33,344 bases of DNA from CAZVYN01 sp964631125 (GCA_964631125.1 CAZVYN010000047.1:1-33344); one strand, 5' to 3'; counted from the stretch's first letter, positions 7,337-16,860 are shown. The notes: generated by a model not told the origin, from the letters alone. A program made the numbers and translations.

Positions 7337-8194
7337 CTAGGCGCGAGCGGCGGAAACCGCCGACACGACCGCCTGTGCGTAGGCCAACCCGCCATCCGGG
7401 GCGAGATGGAAGTAGAGGTCGGGCTCGATCGCCTCGAACTCCATGAGGAGAGGCTGACCGTCCCAGCCTCGGACCAGATCGACGCGGGCGTAGGTGACCG
7501 GTTCCGGAGCTGCCGCCACCGCGAGTGCGGCCGTCTCGAGCGCTTCCTCCGTCGGTTCGAAGAGTGAGAGCGTTCCGCCGTAGTGCGGCTGCACGCGGAA
7601 CTCGCCCGCGGCCGCCACCTTCCGCACGGCGTAGGCGAAGCGCCCGCCGAAGAAGAAGAGCGAGAGTTCTCCGTCGCCGTTCACGGCAGGCAGGAACGGT
7701 TGGATCATCGCGTCGGGCAGGATCTCGCTCGGCGTCTCGCCGCGCCGCAGCCGGACCGTCCGAAATCCCGCGGCCGAGACCTGCGGCTTCACGACCAGTT
7801 CATCCGAGTTGAAGAGTTTGGCGGCGCGCTCGATCTCGGATTGGGTCGCCAACGGAGCCATCACCGTGGGAACGATCGGAACGCCGGCCAGCGCCATCTC
7901 GGTCAGGTAGGTCTTGCGCGTGTTCCAGCGCAGCACGTTCGCGCTGTTGACGAGGGTGGTGCTTGCTTCCCACGCATCCAACGCCTGTCGCCAACGGTCG
8001 AGTTGCAGGTGATACCCCCACGCCAACATCGGCGCCGCGGCATCCAGTCCGTCGGGCAGAGGCTCGGTCCAAGGCGCGGCGGCCACCTCGACGCCGATTC
8101 GCCCGAACACCTCCTCGTACCGTAGGAAGAGCGGGTCCGAGTACTCCGTGTACTCCAGGTACTCGGGATCCGGCGTCAAGATGGCGAGCCTCAT
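7337..8194 (-). CDS. ATP-grasp ligase, DcsG/RimK-like
   Basis: A 285-residue protein of the ATP-grasp superfamily, which joins a carboxylate (activated as acyl-phosphate) to an amine or other nucleophile. The segment WGYHLQLDRW, then VLRWNTRKTYLTEMALAGVP with VPT, matches the 'WxYH..RF..W....NP..V.RWN..K.YL..L...GVP.VPT' layout of the group that includes O-ureido-D-serine cyclo-ligase DcsG. ELVVKPQVSAAG is the nucleotide-binding strand and VRGWDGQPLLMEFEAIEPDL the metal-binding EFE.IEP motif. The substrate cannot be told from sequence. ATG 8194 has AAAGGA upstream. It precedes the kynurenine operon on the same strand by about 106 bases, so a related role or shared transcript is possible but unproven. 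Confidence 0.85.
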   Translation of the reverse strand: MRLAILTPDPEYLEYTEYSDPLFLRYEEVFGRIGVEVAAAPWTEPLPDGLDAAAPMLAWGYHLQLDRWRQALDAWEASTTLVNSANVLRWNTRKTYLTEMALAGVPIVPTVMAPLATQSEIERAAKLFNSDELVVKPQVSAAGFRTVRLRRGETPSEILPDAMIQPFLPAVNGDGELSLFFFGGRFAYAVRKVAAAGEFRVQPHYGGTLSLFEPTEEALETAALAVAAAPEPVTYARVDLVRGWDGQPLLMEFEAIEPDLYFHLAPDGGLAYAQAVVSAVSAARA

Positions 8195-8381
8195 CGATCA
8201 GCGTCCTTTCGACAGTTGTGGGTCCGAAAGTGGTGCTGGCCCGGGCGCGCAAGATTCAAGTATCCAGAAGGCCCACGAGATGTTACGGAGGCTATGAGCA
8301 ACGCAGATCTTCGGTCCACGGTGTGAGGATTCCAAAGTCGCGCTTTAGAAAACTCATACTCCTGAGTCGGGTACGCGCCCC

Positions 8382-9848
8382 TCAGCGCCCCGCTCGCGGC
8401 CGGTTGGTCGACTCCGCCGCGGGCTCGGACTCGTCATGGACCAAGCTGAGCGCGGCCGCCGCCACGTCGAAGATGTCGAACTCCGCCGCCAGAGACTCGA
8501 CGATCGTGCGCATCTCCTCCAGCTTGCCCGCGGCCAGGCGTTCGCGCAGCGTCGCGCTCAAATTCTCCAAGCGTCGCGCCCGCAGATCGTGCGCGCTCGG
8601 AAGGCGCAGCACCTCGATCCGCTGACGGGTCAGCCCCTCGATGCTGCGTAGATACCGGCTTTCGCGCGGCTCGACCAGCGTGATGGCCACGCCCTCGCGC
8701 CCGATCCGTCCGGTCCGTCCGATCCGGTGCACGTAGACCTCGGCCGAGGACGGCAGGTCGTAGTTGACCACGTGCGAGACATGATCGATATCGAGTCCGC
8801 GCGCGGCCACGTCGGTCGCGACCAAGATCTCGACCTGCGTGCTGCGGAAGCCCTGCATCACGCGATCGCGGTCGCGTTGGTCCATCCCGCCGTGCAGTGA
8901 CTTGGCGCTGTAACCGTGGGCGTTCAGCGTGTCGGTCAGATCGTCCACTTCGAGTCGGGTCCGACAGAAGACGATGGCGGAGGCGGGACTCTCGAATTCG
9001 AGCACCCGCGCCAACGCCTCCGGCTTCTGCATGCGGGGGACGATGTACGCGGTCTGCCGCACCCGCGGCACTTTGCCGGCCGCGCGCGCCTCTCGCTCGA
9101 TCGTCACGCGCGCCGGTTCGCGCAGATGGCGGCCGGCGATCGCCGCGATCCGAGGCGCCATCGTCGCGGCGAAGAGCGCCGTCTGACGCGTCTTCGGCGT
9201 CGCGGTGAGGATGGCGTCGAGATCCTCCGCGAAACCCATGTCGAGCATCTCGTCGGCTTCGTCGAGGACGACCACCTGGACCGACTTCAGATCGAGCGTG
9301 TCGCGCCGCAAGAGATCGAGCGCCCGTCCCGGGGTCGCCACGACGATGTCCGCGCCGCGACGCAGCGCGCGGATCTGCTGCTCCATCGGAGCGCCACCGT
9401 AGAGCGGGACCACCGCGAGCCCGGATCCCTTGGAGTACTTGTGGATCGCCTCGGCCACCTGCATCGCCAACTCGCGCGTCGGCACCAAGATGAATCCGCG
9501 CGGCTTGCCCGTGCGGGGCTCTTGGTCTGAGGCCAGTCGATGGATGAGCGGCAAGGCGAAGGCCGCCGTCTTGCCGGTGCCGGTTCCGGCCTGTCCCACC
9601 AAATCCTTACCGCTCAGGAGCACCGGGATCGCCGCGCGCTGGATCGGCGTCGGCTCCTCATACCCGAGCGTGACGATCGCCGCCACGAGCGGTTCGAGGA
9701 GCCCGAGAGTTGCGAACCCAGGAACCGCGTCGCGACTGGTGTCGGCGGCGCCGTCGGTGGTGGTTTCGTTGGTGGAGTCGGCGGTCGACTCAGCGGTCAG
9801 ATCAGGGGCCGAATCGGAGCTTGAATCGCGAGGAGGAGTTGTCTTCAT
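8382..9848 (-). CDS. DEAD-box ATP-dependent RNA helicase
   Basis: RNA-unwinding ATPase of 488 residues, acting in ribosome assembly or mRNA turnover. All family motifs are visible in order: Q motif (FATLGL...GYEEPTPIQ), Walker A AGTGTGKT, PTRELA, TPGR, LDEADEMLDMGF, AATM in place of the usual SAT, IVFCRTR, ATDVAARGLD and HRIGRTGR. After about residue 375 comes a short C-terminal extension without a recognised RNA-binding domain. The first ~45 residues are a low-complexity, acidic Ser/Thr/Asp/Ala tract (TAESTADSTNETTT) not typical of the family. Start ATG 9848 has AGGA upstream. The nearest relatives are DeaD/CshA/RhlE-type helicases; I cannot choose between them. Confidence 0.93.
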   Translation of the reverse strand: MKTTPPRDSSSDSAPDLTAESTADSTNETTTDGAADTSRDAVPGFATLGLLEPLVAAIVTLGYEEPTPIQRAAIPVLLSGKDLVGQAGTGTGKTAAFALPLIHRLASDQEPRTGKPRGFILVPTRELAMQVAEAIHKYSKGSGLAVVPLYGGAPMEQQIRALRRGADIVVATPGRALDLLRRDTLDLKSVQVVVLDEADEMLDMGFAEDLDAILTATPKTRQTALFAATMAPRIAAIAGRHLREPARVTIEREARAAGKVPRVRQTAYIVPRMQKPEALARVLEFESPASAIVFCRTRLEVDDLTDTLNAHGYSAKSLHGGMDQRDRDRVMQGFRSTQVEILVATDVAARGLDIDHVSHVVNYDLPSSAEVYVHRIGRTGRIGREGVAITLVEPRESRYLRSIEGLTRQRIEVLRLPSAHDLRARRLENLSATLRERLAAGKLEEMRTIVESLAAEFDIFDVAAAALSLVHDESEPAAESTNRPRAGR

Positions 9849-9897
9849 CCCGGGATCCTACGTCCTCCGGAGCGTTTGCGGGGGAGAGAGATCGTGA

Positions 9898-9923
9898 GCG
9901 CCCGACTATTCCAGGTCGGGCGC
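9898..9923 (-). terminator. Hairpin downstream of the FG-GAP/carboxypeptidase gene
   Basis: GCGCCCGAC (9898-9906) pairs perfectly with GTCGGGCGC (9915-9923) across an 8-base loop. It lies in the 153-base gap between the stop of the large minus-strand gene (10002) and the start of the helicase gene (9848). No U-tract follows on the minus strand, so intrinsic termination is uncertain. Confidence 0.45.
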
Positions 9924-10001
9924 CCCTAACTCCGTGATGTCGTTCGTTTGCCCCGACTTCGGACAACACTCAGCCGCGCCCGACCGTTGGCGGCCAGTCT
10001 G

Positions 10002-13000
10002 CTATCTGATCAGCGTGACTCGCCCCGAGACCGCGTCGGCGCCGTCACGGGTCATTCGGAAGAAGTAGACGCCCGGAGCGGCGGCGCGTCCGTGGGCGTC
10101 CGCGCCGTCCCAATCGAAGAAGCCCGGGCCGGCGGGACTCGCCTTGCGCTCGAAGCTCTGCACACGACGTCCGCTCAGATCGAAGATCTCGAGGCGCAGA
10201 TCGCCGGGGGTCGGCAGTGTGTACGCGAGGTGCGTGGCGGTGGAGAACGGGTTCGGCCGCGCGGCCTCGACCCTCAAGGCCGTGAGATCGGTCGTCTCCG
10301 TCGGAGCATCCGGCGCATCGACCGTGACTCCCGGATCATGCAGCGAAACGTGCACCATGCGCCCCGGCTGCGGATCGCTGCCGGTCACATGCACGCGGAA
10401 GGCCTGCTCGCCGATCGCGTCGGAGTGCTGGAGCGCGGCGCTCCAGAAGGGGTTCGGTCCGACGGGGATGCCGGACTTGTTCCACGTCCACTCCTCTCGC
10501 AGGCCCAGCGAGACCGTCTCGGTCTGATTCACATTCTCGATGCTGTACGAGAAGTTTGCGACCTCCGCGCCGTTGAACGGCGGGATGCTGTAGCGCTCGC
10601 CCGGATCGAGCGACACGACGATCGGCGTGCCGGTGTGGCTGGTGTTCAAGAGGACAGTGGCGGACGCCTCACCGTGATTGATCAAGACGAGGCCGTTGTG
10701 GGACTGAAACGGTCCGATGCCGAGGTTGGCCTCCGCGAACGGTCCCAGCTCCAGTTCAGCGCTGCGCGAGAGCTTCAGTTGGCAGCTCGTGAGGCCGCTC
10801 CCGACCGGGCGGAGCAGGTCGAGTTGGGTGAAGCCGGCGACCGCCGATGTCGGCGGCTGCAGTTCGCTGGCCCCGCCGGAGTGCGCGCCGACCTGCGTGG
10901 GGAGCTCACCGAAATCGACGCGGAAGGCGTCCAGCTCAGCCGCCGCCGGCATCGCCATCGCCGCCGCGAGCGAACCGTCGCCCCGCGCCGCCAGGTCCCA
11001 CGTGCACTCCGCGCGTCCGAGATCCATCAGCGCGTCGGCCGTTTCGTAGGTTTGGGTCCGGTCGACGTTGCCCAACGTCACCACGATTGCGGTTTCGCCA
11101 TCGTGGCGGACGCCGTAGACGCCCGTCTTCTTTGCCTTCGGCGTCTCGCCCGGCTTGAGGCCGGCGAACGACGCGTTGTAATTCTGGATCCGCTGGAGCC
11201 AACCATAGGTGATGGTATCGCTGTAGTTCGTACGAACCCCACCGTAGACCGCGATGGTGTCGAACGTGTAGCCGGTCGAGCCGGCGACCGTACGGAACGT
11301 CACGTTCGCCATCGCCGCCCTGCCCAGGATCGCCAGGTCGGCGGCGCAGGAGTACGGCGTCCCCTTGTCGAGGCCGGCCGGATTCGTGAAGTGCGTCCGC
11401 GTCATGCCGAGATCCGCGGCGCGCTGGTTCATCTCGGCCACGAAGGTCTGGCAGGTGTTGTCGTAGGCGCCGCCCCAGATGTCTACGCCCACATTGAGCA
11501 AGTCGGCGATGGCGTAGGCGGCGTCATTCCCTGACGGAAATATACAGCAATAGAGGAGGTCCCACAGATCGACTCGCTGCTGGGGTTCGAAATCATAGAG
11601 AGATCCGCCGATGTTGTCGCGAATCCACTCCGGAACTGTATATGTGGCGTTCGGGCTGACGTATTTCGGATCGTTCGTCGGAAGCGCCATCCGTTCACAG
11701 GCGATCAACACGGTCATGATCTTGGTCGTGCTCGCGACCTGGAGCTCGTCGTACGGCTTGTGGGCGTAGATCCAACTGCCTTCGCAGTCGAGCGAGATCC
11801 CGGCGAAGGAGCCGGCGTACGGGTGCTGACGCCAGGGGGCGACGATGGTGACCTGACCCGCGCCCGAGTCCTCACCCGGCGCGCCCACCGCAAGGTTCCC
11901 GCGATTCGTGCCGTCGAACTGACCGACCGCGAGCGAGCGGCCGAATTCGTCGAACTGGGTGATGTCGTCGCTGAAGGCGTCTTGCGCCCAACCGGTCCAA
12001 CCGTGTGGGCCGGGTCCGCTGGGTCCGCCGAAGCAGACGGAGATGACGCCGGACATGAACGGCCCGCCGTTCGAATTGTCGGTCGGCGAACCGATGATCA
12101 GGTCTTCGCCACCGTCCGCCGTGTCGTAGTAGCCGGCGGCGAGCGCCTTTCCGAACCCGTCATTGCTGCCCAGGGCCCAGCCCATGTCATCTTGGAAGAA
12201 CACCCGCTGGTCACCGTCGGAGAAGCTGAGCCCCGCGGTTCCTCCCTTGCCGACGACCACTCGACCCGAGCTGGCGTGGCCGAAATAGCTGCGACCCGGT
12301 TCTCCGATCGCGAGGCCGTCGAAGCTGCCGCCATAGAACCGGCCCGCCGCGAGCGACCACCCGAAGTAGCCGTCGGGATATGGTGAGTTCGTGAGGTCCT
12401 CTTCGTCCGGTCGGATCATCCGGGCCCCGCTGGTGACGAGTCCGGTGGAGCTCCCCCTGACTTTCCAGACCACGCCCGCGTCGTCGGTCCCACTCACCTC
12501 TTTGAATGGTGCGCCGATCGCCAGTTCCTCGTAGTAGCTGGCGGCCATGTTGCCCGCGGCAAGGCTGTATCCGAACTGATCGCCCGCGACGTTCGTCCCG
12601 CCGAGCGTCGATTGCTTGAACCATCCGTAGGAGCCGTTCAGCAGTCCGTTGGATCCACCTGTGTACCAGAAGACCGCGCCCGCGTCGGAGTCCTCGCCCG
12701 GTGAGCCGACCGCCAGGCTCTCCTCTCCGCCGCTGACGTGGTTGAAGTTGCCGACGGCGAGCGACGCGCCGAAACGGTCGCCCGACTCCAACGCACCGCC
12801 CGCGCCCGGCTGCCAGAGGTAGTGCCAGTACGAAAGCCCGCTCGGGCCGCCCGCATAGACGAAGACGTAGCCGGTGTTGGTGTGGCTCGCATCGGCGTCC
12901 GCGTTGGGCGCGCCGACCGCGAGGTCGTCGTAACCGTCGTCATCGAAGTCGCCGGCGGCGACCGCGAGACCGAAGAGGGCGCTGTTCTGGAGCGAAAGGC

Positions 13001-13310
13001 CGTCGCTCATCAGGAGTCCCTGCGCGCCCGATCGCTTGATGCCGTACTCCGAGCCGTAGCTCACGACCACGTATCCGGCGAAGGTGACGCCGCTCGCGTC
13101 TTCGTAGGGCGAACCCACCGCGAGGTCGTCGTAGCCGTCGCCGTTGAAATCTCCGACCGCCGTCGACCAACCGTACTTGTCGCCCGCCTCGTTCGCACCG
13201 CGGCTCTCGGGGCCCTGTCGGATGACCGAGAGGTAGGCCTGTGCCGGTTGGTATGTCGCCGCCAGCAATGGCAAGAGCAACAACAAGATAGAGAGAATTC
13301 GCGCGGACAT
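10002..13310 (-). CDS. FG-GAP beta-propeller fused to an S11 D-Ala-D-Ala carboxypeptidase-like domain with T9SS tail
   Basis: A 1102-residue exported protein. Residues 1-26 are a signal peptide (ILSILLLLLPLLAATYQPAQA). Residues ~30-490 contain seven FG-GAP repeats of the type DxFGxSLAVGDFNGDGYDDLAVGxP, several with Ca-binding DxNxDGxxD loops, enough for one seven-bladed propeller. Residues ~495-770 are a penicillin-binding SxxK peptidase: STTK near 527-530, SGN near 592 and KTG near 727, spaced as in DacA-type carboxypeptidases. Then come ~250 residues of probable beta sandwich and a C-terminal FlgD-like/T9SS domain (ARPNPFSTATHLAYTLPTPG to the end, GVYFFRM...VTLIR). The three catalytic motifs imply activity on D-Ala-D-Ala or similar peptides, at or outside the cell surface. 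ATG 13310 has GAGGAGG upstream. The fusion is unusual for this peptidase family. Confidence 0.88.
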   Translation of the reverse strand: MSARILSILLLLLPLLAATYQPAQAYLSVIRQGPESRGANEAGDKYGWSTAVGDFNGDGYDDLAVGSPYEDASGVTFAGYVVVSYGSEYGIKRSGAQGLLMSDGLSLQNSALFGLAVAAGDFDDDGYDDLAVGAPNADADASHTNTGYVFVYAGGPSGLSYWHYLWQPGAGGALESGDRFGASLAVGNFNHVSGGEESLAVGSPGEDSDAGAVFWYTGGSNGLLNGSYGWFKQSTLGGTNVAGDQFGYSLAAGNMAASYYEELAIGAPFKEVSGTDDAGVVWKVRGSSTGLVTSGARMIRPDEEDLTNSPYPDGYFGWSLAAGRFYGGSFDGLAIGEPGRSYFGHASSGRVVVGKGGTAGLSFSDGDQRVFFQDDMGWALGSNDGFGKALAAGYYDTADGGEDLIIGSPTDNSNGGPFMSGVISVCFGGPSGPGPHGWTGWAQDAFSDDITQFDEFGRSLAVGQFDGTNRGNLAVGAPGEDSGAGQVTIVAPWRQHPYAGSFAGISLDCEGSWIYAHKPYDELQVASTTKIMTVLIACERMALPTNDPKYVSPNATYTVPEWIRDNIGGSLYDFEPQQRVDLWDLLYCCIFPSGNDAAYAIADLLNVGVDIWGGAYDNTCQTFVAEMNQRAADLGMTRTHFTNPAGLDKGTPYSCAADLAILGRAAMANVTFRTVAGSTGYTFDTIAVYGGVRTNYSDTITYGWLQRIQNYNASFAGLKPGETPKAKKTGVYGVRHDGETAIVVTLGNVDRTQTYETADALMDLGRAECTWDLAARGDGSLAAAMAMPAAAELDAFRVDFGELPTQVGAHSGGASELQPPTSAVAGFTQLDLLRPVGSGLTSCQLKLSRSAELELGPFAEANLGIGPFQSHNGLVLINHGEASATVLLNTSHTGTPIVVSLDPGERYSIPPFNGAEVANFSYSIENVNQTETVSLGLREEWTWNKSGIPVGPNPFWSAALQHSDAIGEQAFRVHVTGSDPQPGRMVHVSLHDPGVTVDAPDAPTETTDLTALRVEAARPNPFSTATHLAYTLPTPGDLRLEIFDLSGRRVQSFERKASPAGPGFFDWDGADAHGRAAAPGVYFFRMTRDGADAVSGRVTLIR

Positions 13311-13431
13311 CGGGCCTCCTCGGAGTTTCTGATTCCTACCCGGACAGAGGCCGGGCTCGATCAGAGAACGCCGAGGCGGGGCGAAGCGAACGGGGCTAGC
13401 GGCGGATCATCCCGTCGCCCGCGCCGTCCTC

Positions 13432-16400
13432 TCAACGCGGATCCCCGGTGGCGACGAACGCCGCCCAATAGAACGGATGGTCCGACAGTCCCCGCGCGCG
13501 ACGATTCCGCAGGGAGGCGAGCGATGCGGCGCGCACCGCTTCCGCGGCGTCCGCGCCTTCCTCGAACCGCGCCCGATAGAGCTGCTGCATCCAAGCGCGG
13601 GTGGCGGCGTCGTCGACCGACCAGATGCTCGAGATGACGGTGCGGGCCCCCGCCACCTGGAAGGCTCGACGAAGGCCGAAGACCCCTTCACCGCGCTCGA
13701 CCTGGCCCAGGCCCGAGTCGCATGCGGAGAGAACCGCCCAGGAGACGCCCGTGAGGTCGAGCGCGCCGATCTCTTCGGCGGTGAGAATTCCGTCGTCATC
13801 GTGCGAGTCCTCTCGCGCGATCCCCGCCTCGCCTTGTCGATTCGCGCCAGCCAAGACCAATCCCGACAAGTACAACGACCTGTTCAGCGACCCATCCGAT
13901 GCCTCATCCGATGCCGCATCCGATGCCTCACCCGAAGGCTCCTCCGACGTCTCTCGCGAAGACTCCTCCACCATCCCACCCACCCCGCGCGTCCCTTCCG
14001 CACTCGACCGACACGACGAATCGAGGAAGAACGCATGCGTCGCGACGTGGATCACCGCGCAACCGGGAGCGAGTCGCTTCAAGTTCTCTTCGGTGGCGCG
14101 TTCGCGCTCGAGCCGCTCGATCGAAACACCCGGGCCGTCCCCGAAGTGCGCGCGCCACTGCCGCGACGCCTCGTCGATCTCCTTCGCGGTCTCGCTCAGC
14201 CGCGTCCAATGGGCGTGCGCCAGTTCGAGACAACGGGACGCCCCGCCGCGATCGGCGCGCTCCGATCCGGTTGCGAGCGCCGCGCCCAACACGCTTCTCC
14301 CGGAGGACGCCGCTCGAGGGCGTTGATCGAAGTCGGGATCGGCGAGCACCAGGAGCCGACCGTTCTCCGCGATCGGCGCTTCGCCGACGACCAGGTCGCG
14401 CTCGGTGTTGATCAACCGCAGGAGCGGCCCGGCTTCCGCGAGATATCGACCGTCCGCCGCCGGCAGCGCCGCCCAACTCACGAGGTGGAGCGCTCCGTCG
14501 GGCGCGAGGAAGACATTGTTCACTTGGGGAAGAACCGACTGGATCGGCGCCCAGATCGCCGCGGCGAGTTCTCGCGCCGCGTCCGCATAGGCGCTCTCCC
14601 GCCCTGCTCGACCCGATTCGGCGACCGCCGTTCCCGCCTCGCGCCGCCAGCGGAAGAGCAGCGAGTCGACCGTGGCCGCCGCCCCCAGCGTGACGACACT
14701 CGGTTCCTCGGGCGCCGGCGGCAGGACGAAGGCGGCGTAACGAGTCTCGCTCTCGGCTGCCTTCGCGCCAGCCTTCAGGGACGAATGCTCATAGCGAATG
14801 AACGCGACCAACGCCCCGTCCGCCGGCATCGCGGAGCGGACGTCGGAGAACTGGATCTCTGCGTGCTCTCGGTCTTCTCGGAATCGACGGTTCGAGCCGC
14901 GCAGCCTGCGATCGGCCTCCTCGAGTGCGCCGCGGGCCGAGTCGATCTCGTCGGGCTCGATTTCTTCACCTTCGCTTCGTGCGACGAGCAGGTCGGAGAG
15001 CGACTCCGACGCGGAACGATACAGTTCGCGCGCGCCGCGCGCCGATGCGTCCTCTCCGCTCCCCGCGCGCCGCCGTTGCATCGTCTCGTCGAAGACCAGC
15101 GATCGAGATCGAACGACCAGGTCCCAAACCTGCTCGAGCGTTTCCTGCCCGCCGCCCCGTCCCTGGCAGGCCAGAGAGAGAGCGAGGTCTCGCGCTTGCG
15201 TGCGGAGACTGCGCAGGTCGAGAGCGTGCTCCTCGGAAAGACCGGGCAGCAGCTCGCGGAGCTGCTCGTTCTCGCGCGTGGCGGTCGCGATCGCGACGGA
15301 GAGAGCCTCTTGGTCCCGACCGAGGTGGCAGAGGATCTCCGCTCGGAGGGCTTGGCCCAGCGAGGCCATCGGGTGTCCGGGCCCGTGCGCTCGGTCGTAG
15401 AGCGCGATCGATTGCTCGACGGTGCGCAACGCCGCCTCGGAGCGCCGTAGGCCCCAGAGGATCGTGGCGTGCCCATACAGCGCGAGCCCGTGATCGGGAT
15501 GATCGGGCGACTCGCTCGCATCCCAGATCGCCAGCGCCCGAGTGGAGTAGGTCGACGCCTCGTCGTAGCGCTCGAGGTGCGTCAGCGACTCCGTCAGCTT
15601 GCCCAAGGTGACTGCGACCAGCGGATGCGAGGGTCCATAGACTGCCTCGTATTCCCGGAGCGCGCGCTTGAACATCTCCAGTGCTTCGGCATTGCGCCCC
15701 AACTCGTCGTAGAGGATGCCGAGACTGTGGTGGCTCTGCGCCAAGTCCGAATGTCCCGGAGGTAGCAATCTCTCGCGGATCTCGAGCGCTTCGGTCGCAT
15801 AGACGAGCGCCTCTTCCGTCGATCCGATCATCCAGAGGGTCGCCGCGACGTTGTTGATGTACGAAGCGGTCAGCGGATGGAAGTGCCCCACGGTCGCTTC
15901 TTGGATGGCAACCGCCCGGCGGTGGTAGTCGAGCGCCTCGGGATACCGCTCGAAACGACGCGCGATGGCGCCCAGGGTGTTGAGCGACAGCGCCACCTCG
16001 GAGTGGCGCTCGCCGAACAATCGGATGCGCATCGCCAGCGTGCGCTCCTGAACCTCGCGCGCGAGGGCGAACTCGCCCCTCGCCAGGTGGATGTTCGAGA
16101 GCACGCTGAGCATCCAGGCCAACTGCGGATGGTCCGCGGGTCCGAGTTTCTCGCGGATCTCGATCGCTCGCTCCACGAGCTCCTGCGCCTCTTGGTAGCG
16201 ACCTTGACCGTGCCGCGCCTGGGCCAAGAGACAGTAGACGCGCGCCGCCTCCGGAGATTCCGGCCCGAACGTCTGGTCCCTCAGTGCGAGCGACCGCTGG
16301 AGCGCAGCAATGGCTTTTTCGGTCGCTCCTCGGGTCAGATCGAGTGCGGCGGCGTTCTCCAGCAGTCGCCCCAATTCCGCAGGATTGGGAGGAGGGTCAC

Positions 16401-16860
16401 GGTCGAGGATCCCGAGTGCGATCGCGAGAAGGGAATCGGCCGTGGCGGTGTCGCCGCGGGTGTGCGCGATACGAGCAAGCATGCCGAGGCTAGCCGCCGT
16501 CTCTGGGTGCGAGGGCCCGCGCGTCCTCGTGCGGATCGCGAGCGAGCGCTGCGCGAGACGCTCGAGTTCATCGAGCGGCGTCTTGTTCGCCAATCGACCC
16601 GACTCACAGATGAGCTCCAAGGCGGGACAGAGGTCGGGCGACTCGGACCCAGCGGACGCCTCGATCTCGGTCAGGGCCTTCCGCGCCGCCAGTTCGGCAT
16701 CGGCATAGCGACCGGCGACGAGTAGCGCCTGCGCCGGCGCGAGGATCGAGTCGGAGGATGCGGCACGCCCTGGGCCCGGCAGGAGGGCCGCAGCGAACGC
16801 GGCGCTCCAGATCCAGACGCGAACCTGTCGCCACGGGGGGGCTGAGGATGGAAGGAGCAT
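13432..16860 (-). CDS. Exported TPR-CHAT (caspase-like) protein
   Basis: A 1142-residue protein. A signal peptide (WIWSAAFAAALLPGPGRA) is followed by about 500 residues of ~42-residue TPR units of the kinesin-light-chain type (G..HP..A.....LA.....G...EA), a helical linker, and a C-terminal CHAT domain from about 780. The CHAT catalytic dyad is intact: His 942 in HVATHAFF and Cys 1047 in VLSACDSGLG, followed by EGVFGLRRAFQVAGA and SIWSVDD. CHAT domains are clan CD peptidases related to caspases and separase; many TPR-CHAT proteins are known but their targets are mostly unknown. A Ser/Glu/Ala/Asp repeat tract sits between the two catalytic motifs. The gene precedes the FG-GAP/peptidase gene on the same strand by 121 bases, so co-expression is possible. 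Confidence 0.9.
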   Translation of the reverse strand: MLLPSSAPPWRQVRVWIWSAAFAAALLPGPGRAASSDSILAPAQALLVAGRYADAELAARKALTEIEASAGSESPDLCPALELICESGRLANKTPLDELERLAQRSLAIRTRTRGPSHPETAASLGMLARIAHTRGDTATADSLLAIALGILDRDPPPNPAELGRLLENAAALDLTRGATEKAIAALQRSLALRDQTFGPESPEAARVYCLLAQARHGQGRYQEAQELVERAIEIREKLGPADHPQLAWMLSVLSNIHLARGEFALAREVQERTLAMRIRLFGERHSEVALSLNTLGAIARRFERYPEALDYHRRAVAIQEATVGHFHPLTASYINNVAATLWMIGSTEEALVYATEALEIRERLLPPGHSDLAQSHHSLGILYDELGRNAEALEMFKRALREYEAVYGPSHPLVAVTLGKLTESLTHLERYDEASTYSTRALAIWDASESPDHPDHGLALYGHATILWGLRRSEAALRTVEQSIALYDRAHGPGHPMASLGQALRAEILCHLGRDQEALSVAIATATRENEQLRELLPGLSEEHALDLRSLRTQARDLALSLACQGRGGGQETLEQVWDLVVRSRSLVFDETMQRRRAGSGEDASARGARELYRSASESLSDLLVARSEGEEIEPDEIDSARGALEEADRRLRGSNRRFREDREHAEIQFSDVRSAMPADGALVAFIRYEHSSLKAGAKAAESETRYAAFVLPPAPEEPSVVTLGAAATVDSLLFRWRREAGTAVAESGRAGRESAYADAARELAAAIWAPIQSVLPQVNNVFLAPDGALHLVSWAALPAADGRYLAEAGPLLRLINTERDLVVGEAPIAENGRLLVLADPDFDQRPRAASSGRSVLGAALATGSERADRGGASRCLELAHAHWTRLSETAKEIDEASRQWRAHFGDGPGVSIERLERERATEENLKRLAPGCAVIHVATHAFFLDSSCRSSAEGTRGVGGMVEESSRETSEEPSGEASDAASDEASDGSLNRSLYLSGLVLAGANRQGEAGIAREDSHDDDGILTAEEIGALDLTGVSWAVLSACDSGLGQVERGEGVFGLRRAFQVAGARTVISSIWSVDDAATRAWMQQLYRARFEEGADAAEAVRAASLASLRNRRARGLSDHPFYWAAFVATGDPR
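13893..13940 (-). repeat. 12-bp tandem repeats encoding an (A/E)-A-S-D tract inside the CHAT domain
   Basis: On the plus strand CATCCGATGCCT-type units begin at 13893, 13905 and 13917, with a degenerate fourth at 13929. On the coding strand they encode the GEASDAASDEASD tract around residues 974-989, between the catalytic His and Cys. The unit length keeps the frame, and the tract probably lies in a surface loop. Confidence 0.8.

Noticed and set aside
9948..11534. A 528-residue open frame on the plus strand, opposite the FG-GAP/peptidase gene
   Set aside because: It is Arg-rich with no recognisable motif, and the opposite strand holds a protein with a signal peptide, catalytic motifs and a sorting domain. 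Long antisense frames are expected at this GC content.
13339..13355. CCCGG-N7-CCGGG hairpin between the TPR-CHAT gene and the FG-GAP gene as a terminator
   Set aside because: The stem is only 5 bp with no U-run; in this GC-rich DNA such pairings are common by chance.
13477..15450. A 657-residue open frame antisense to the TPR-CHAT gene
   Set aside because: Same reasoning: composition is biased to Arg, and the CHAT catalytic motifs and TPR units are on the minus strand.
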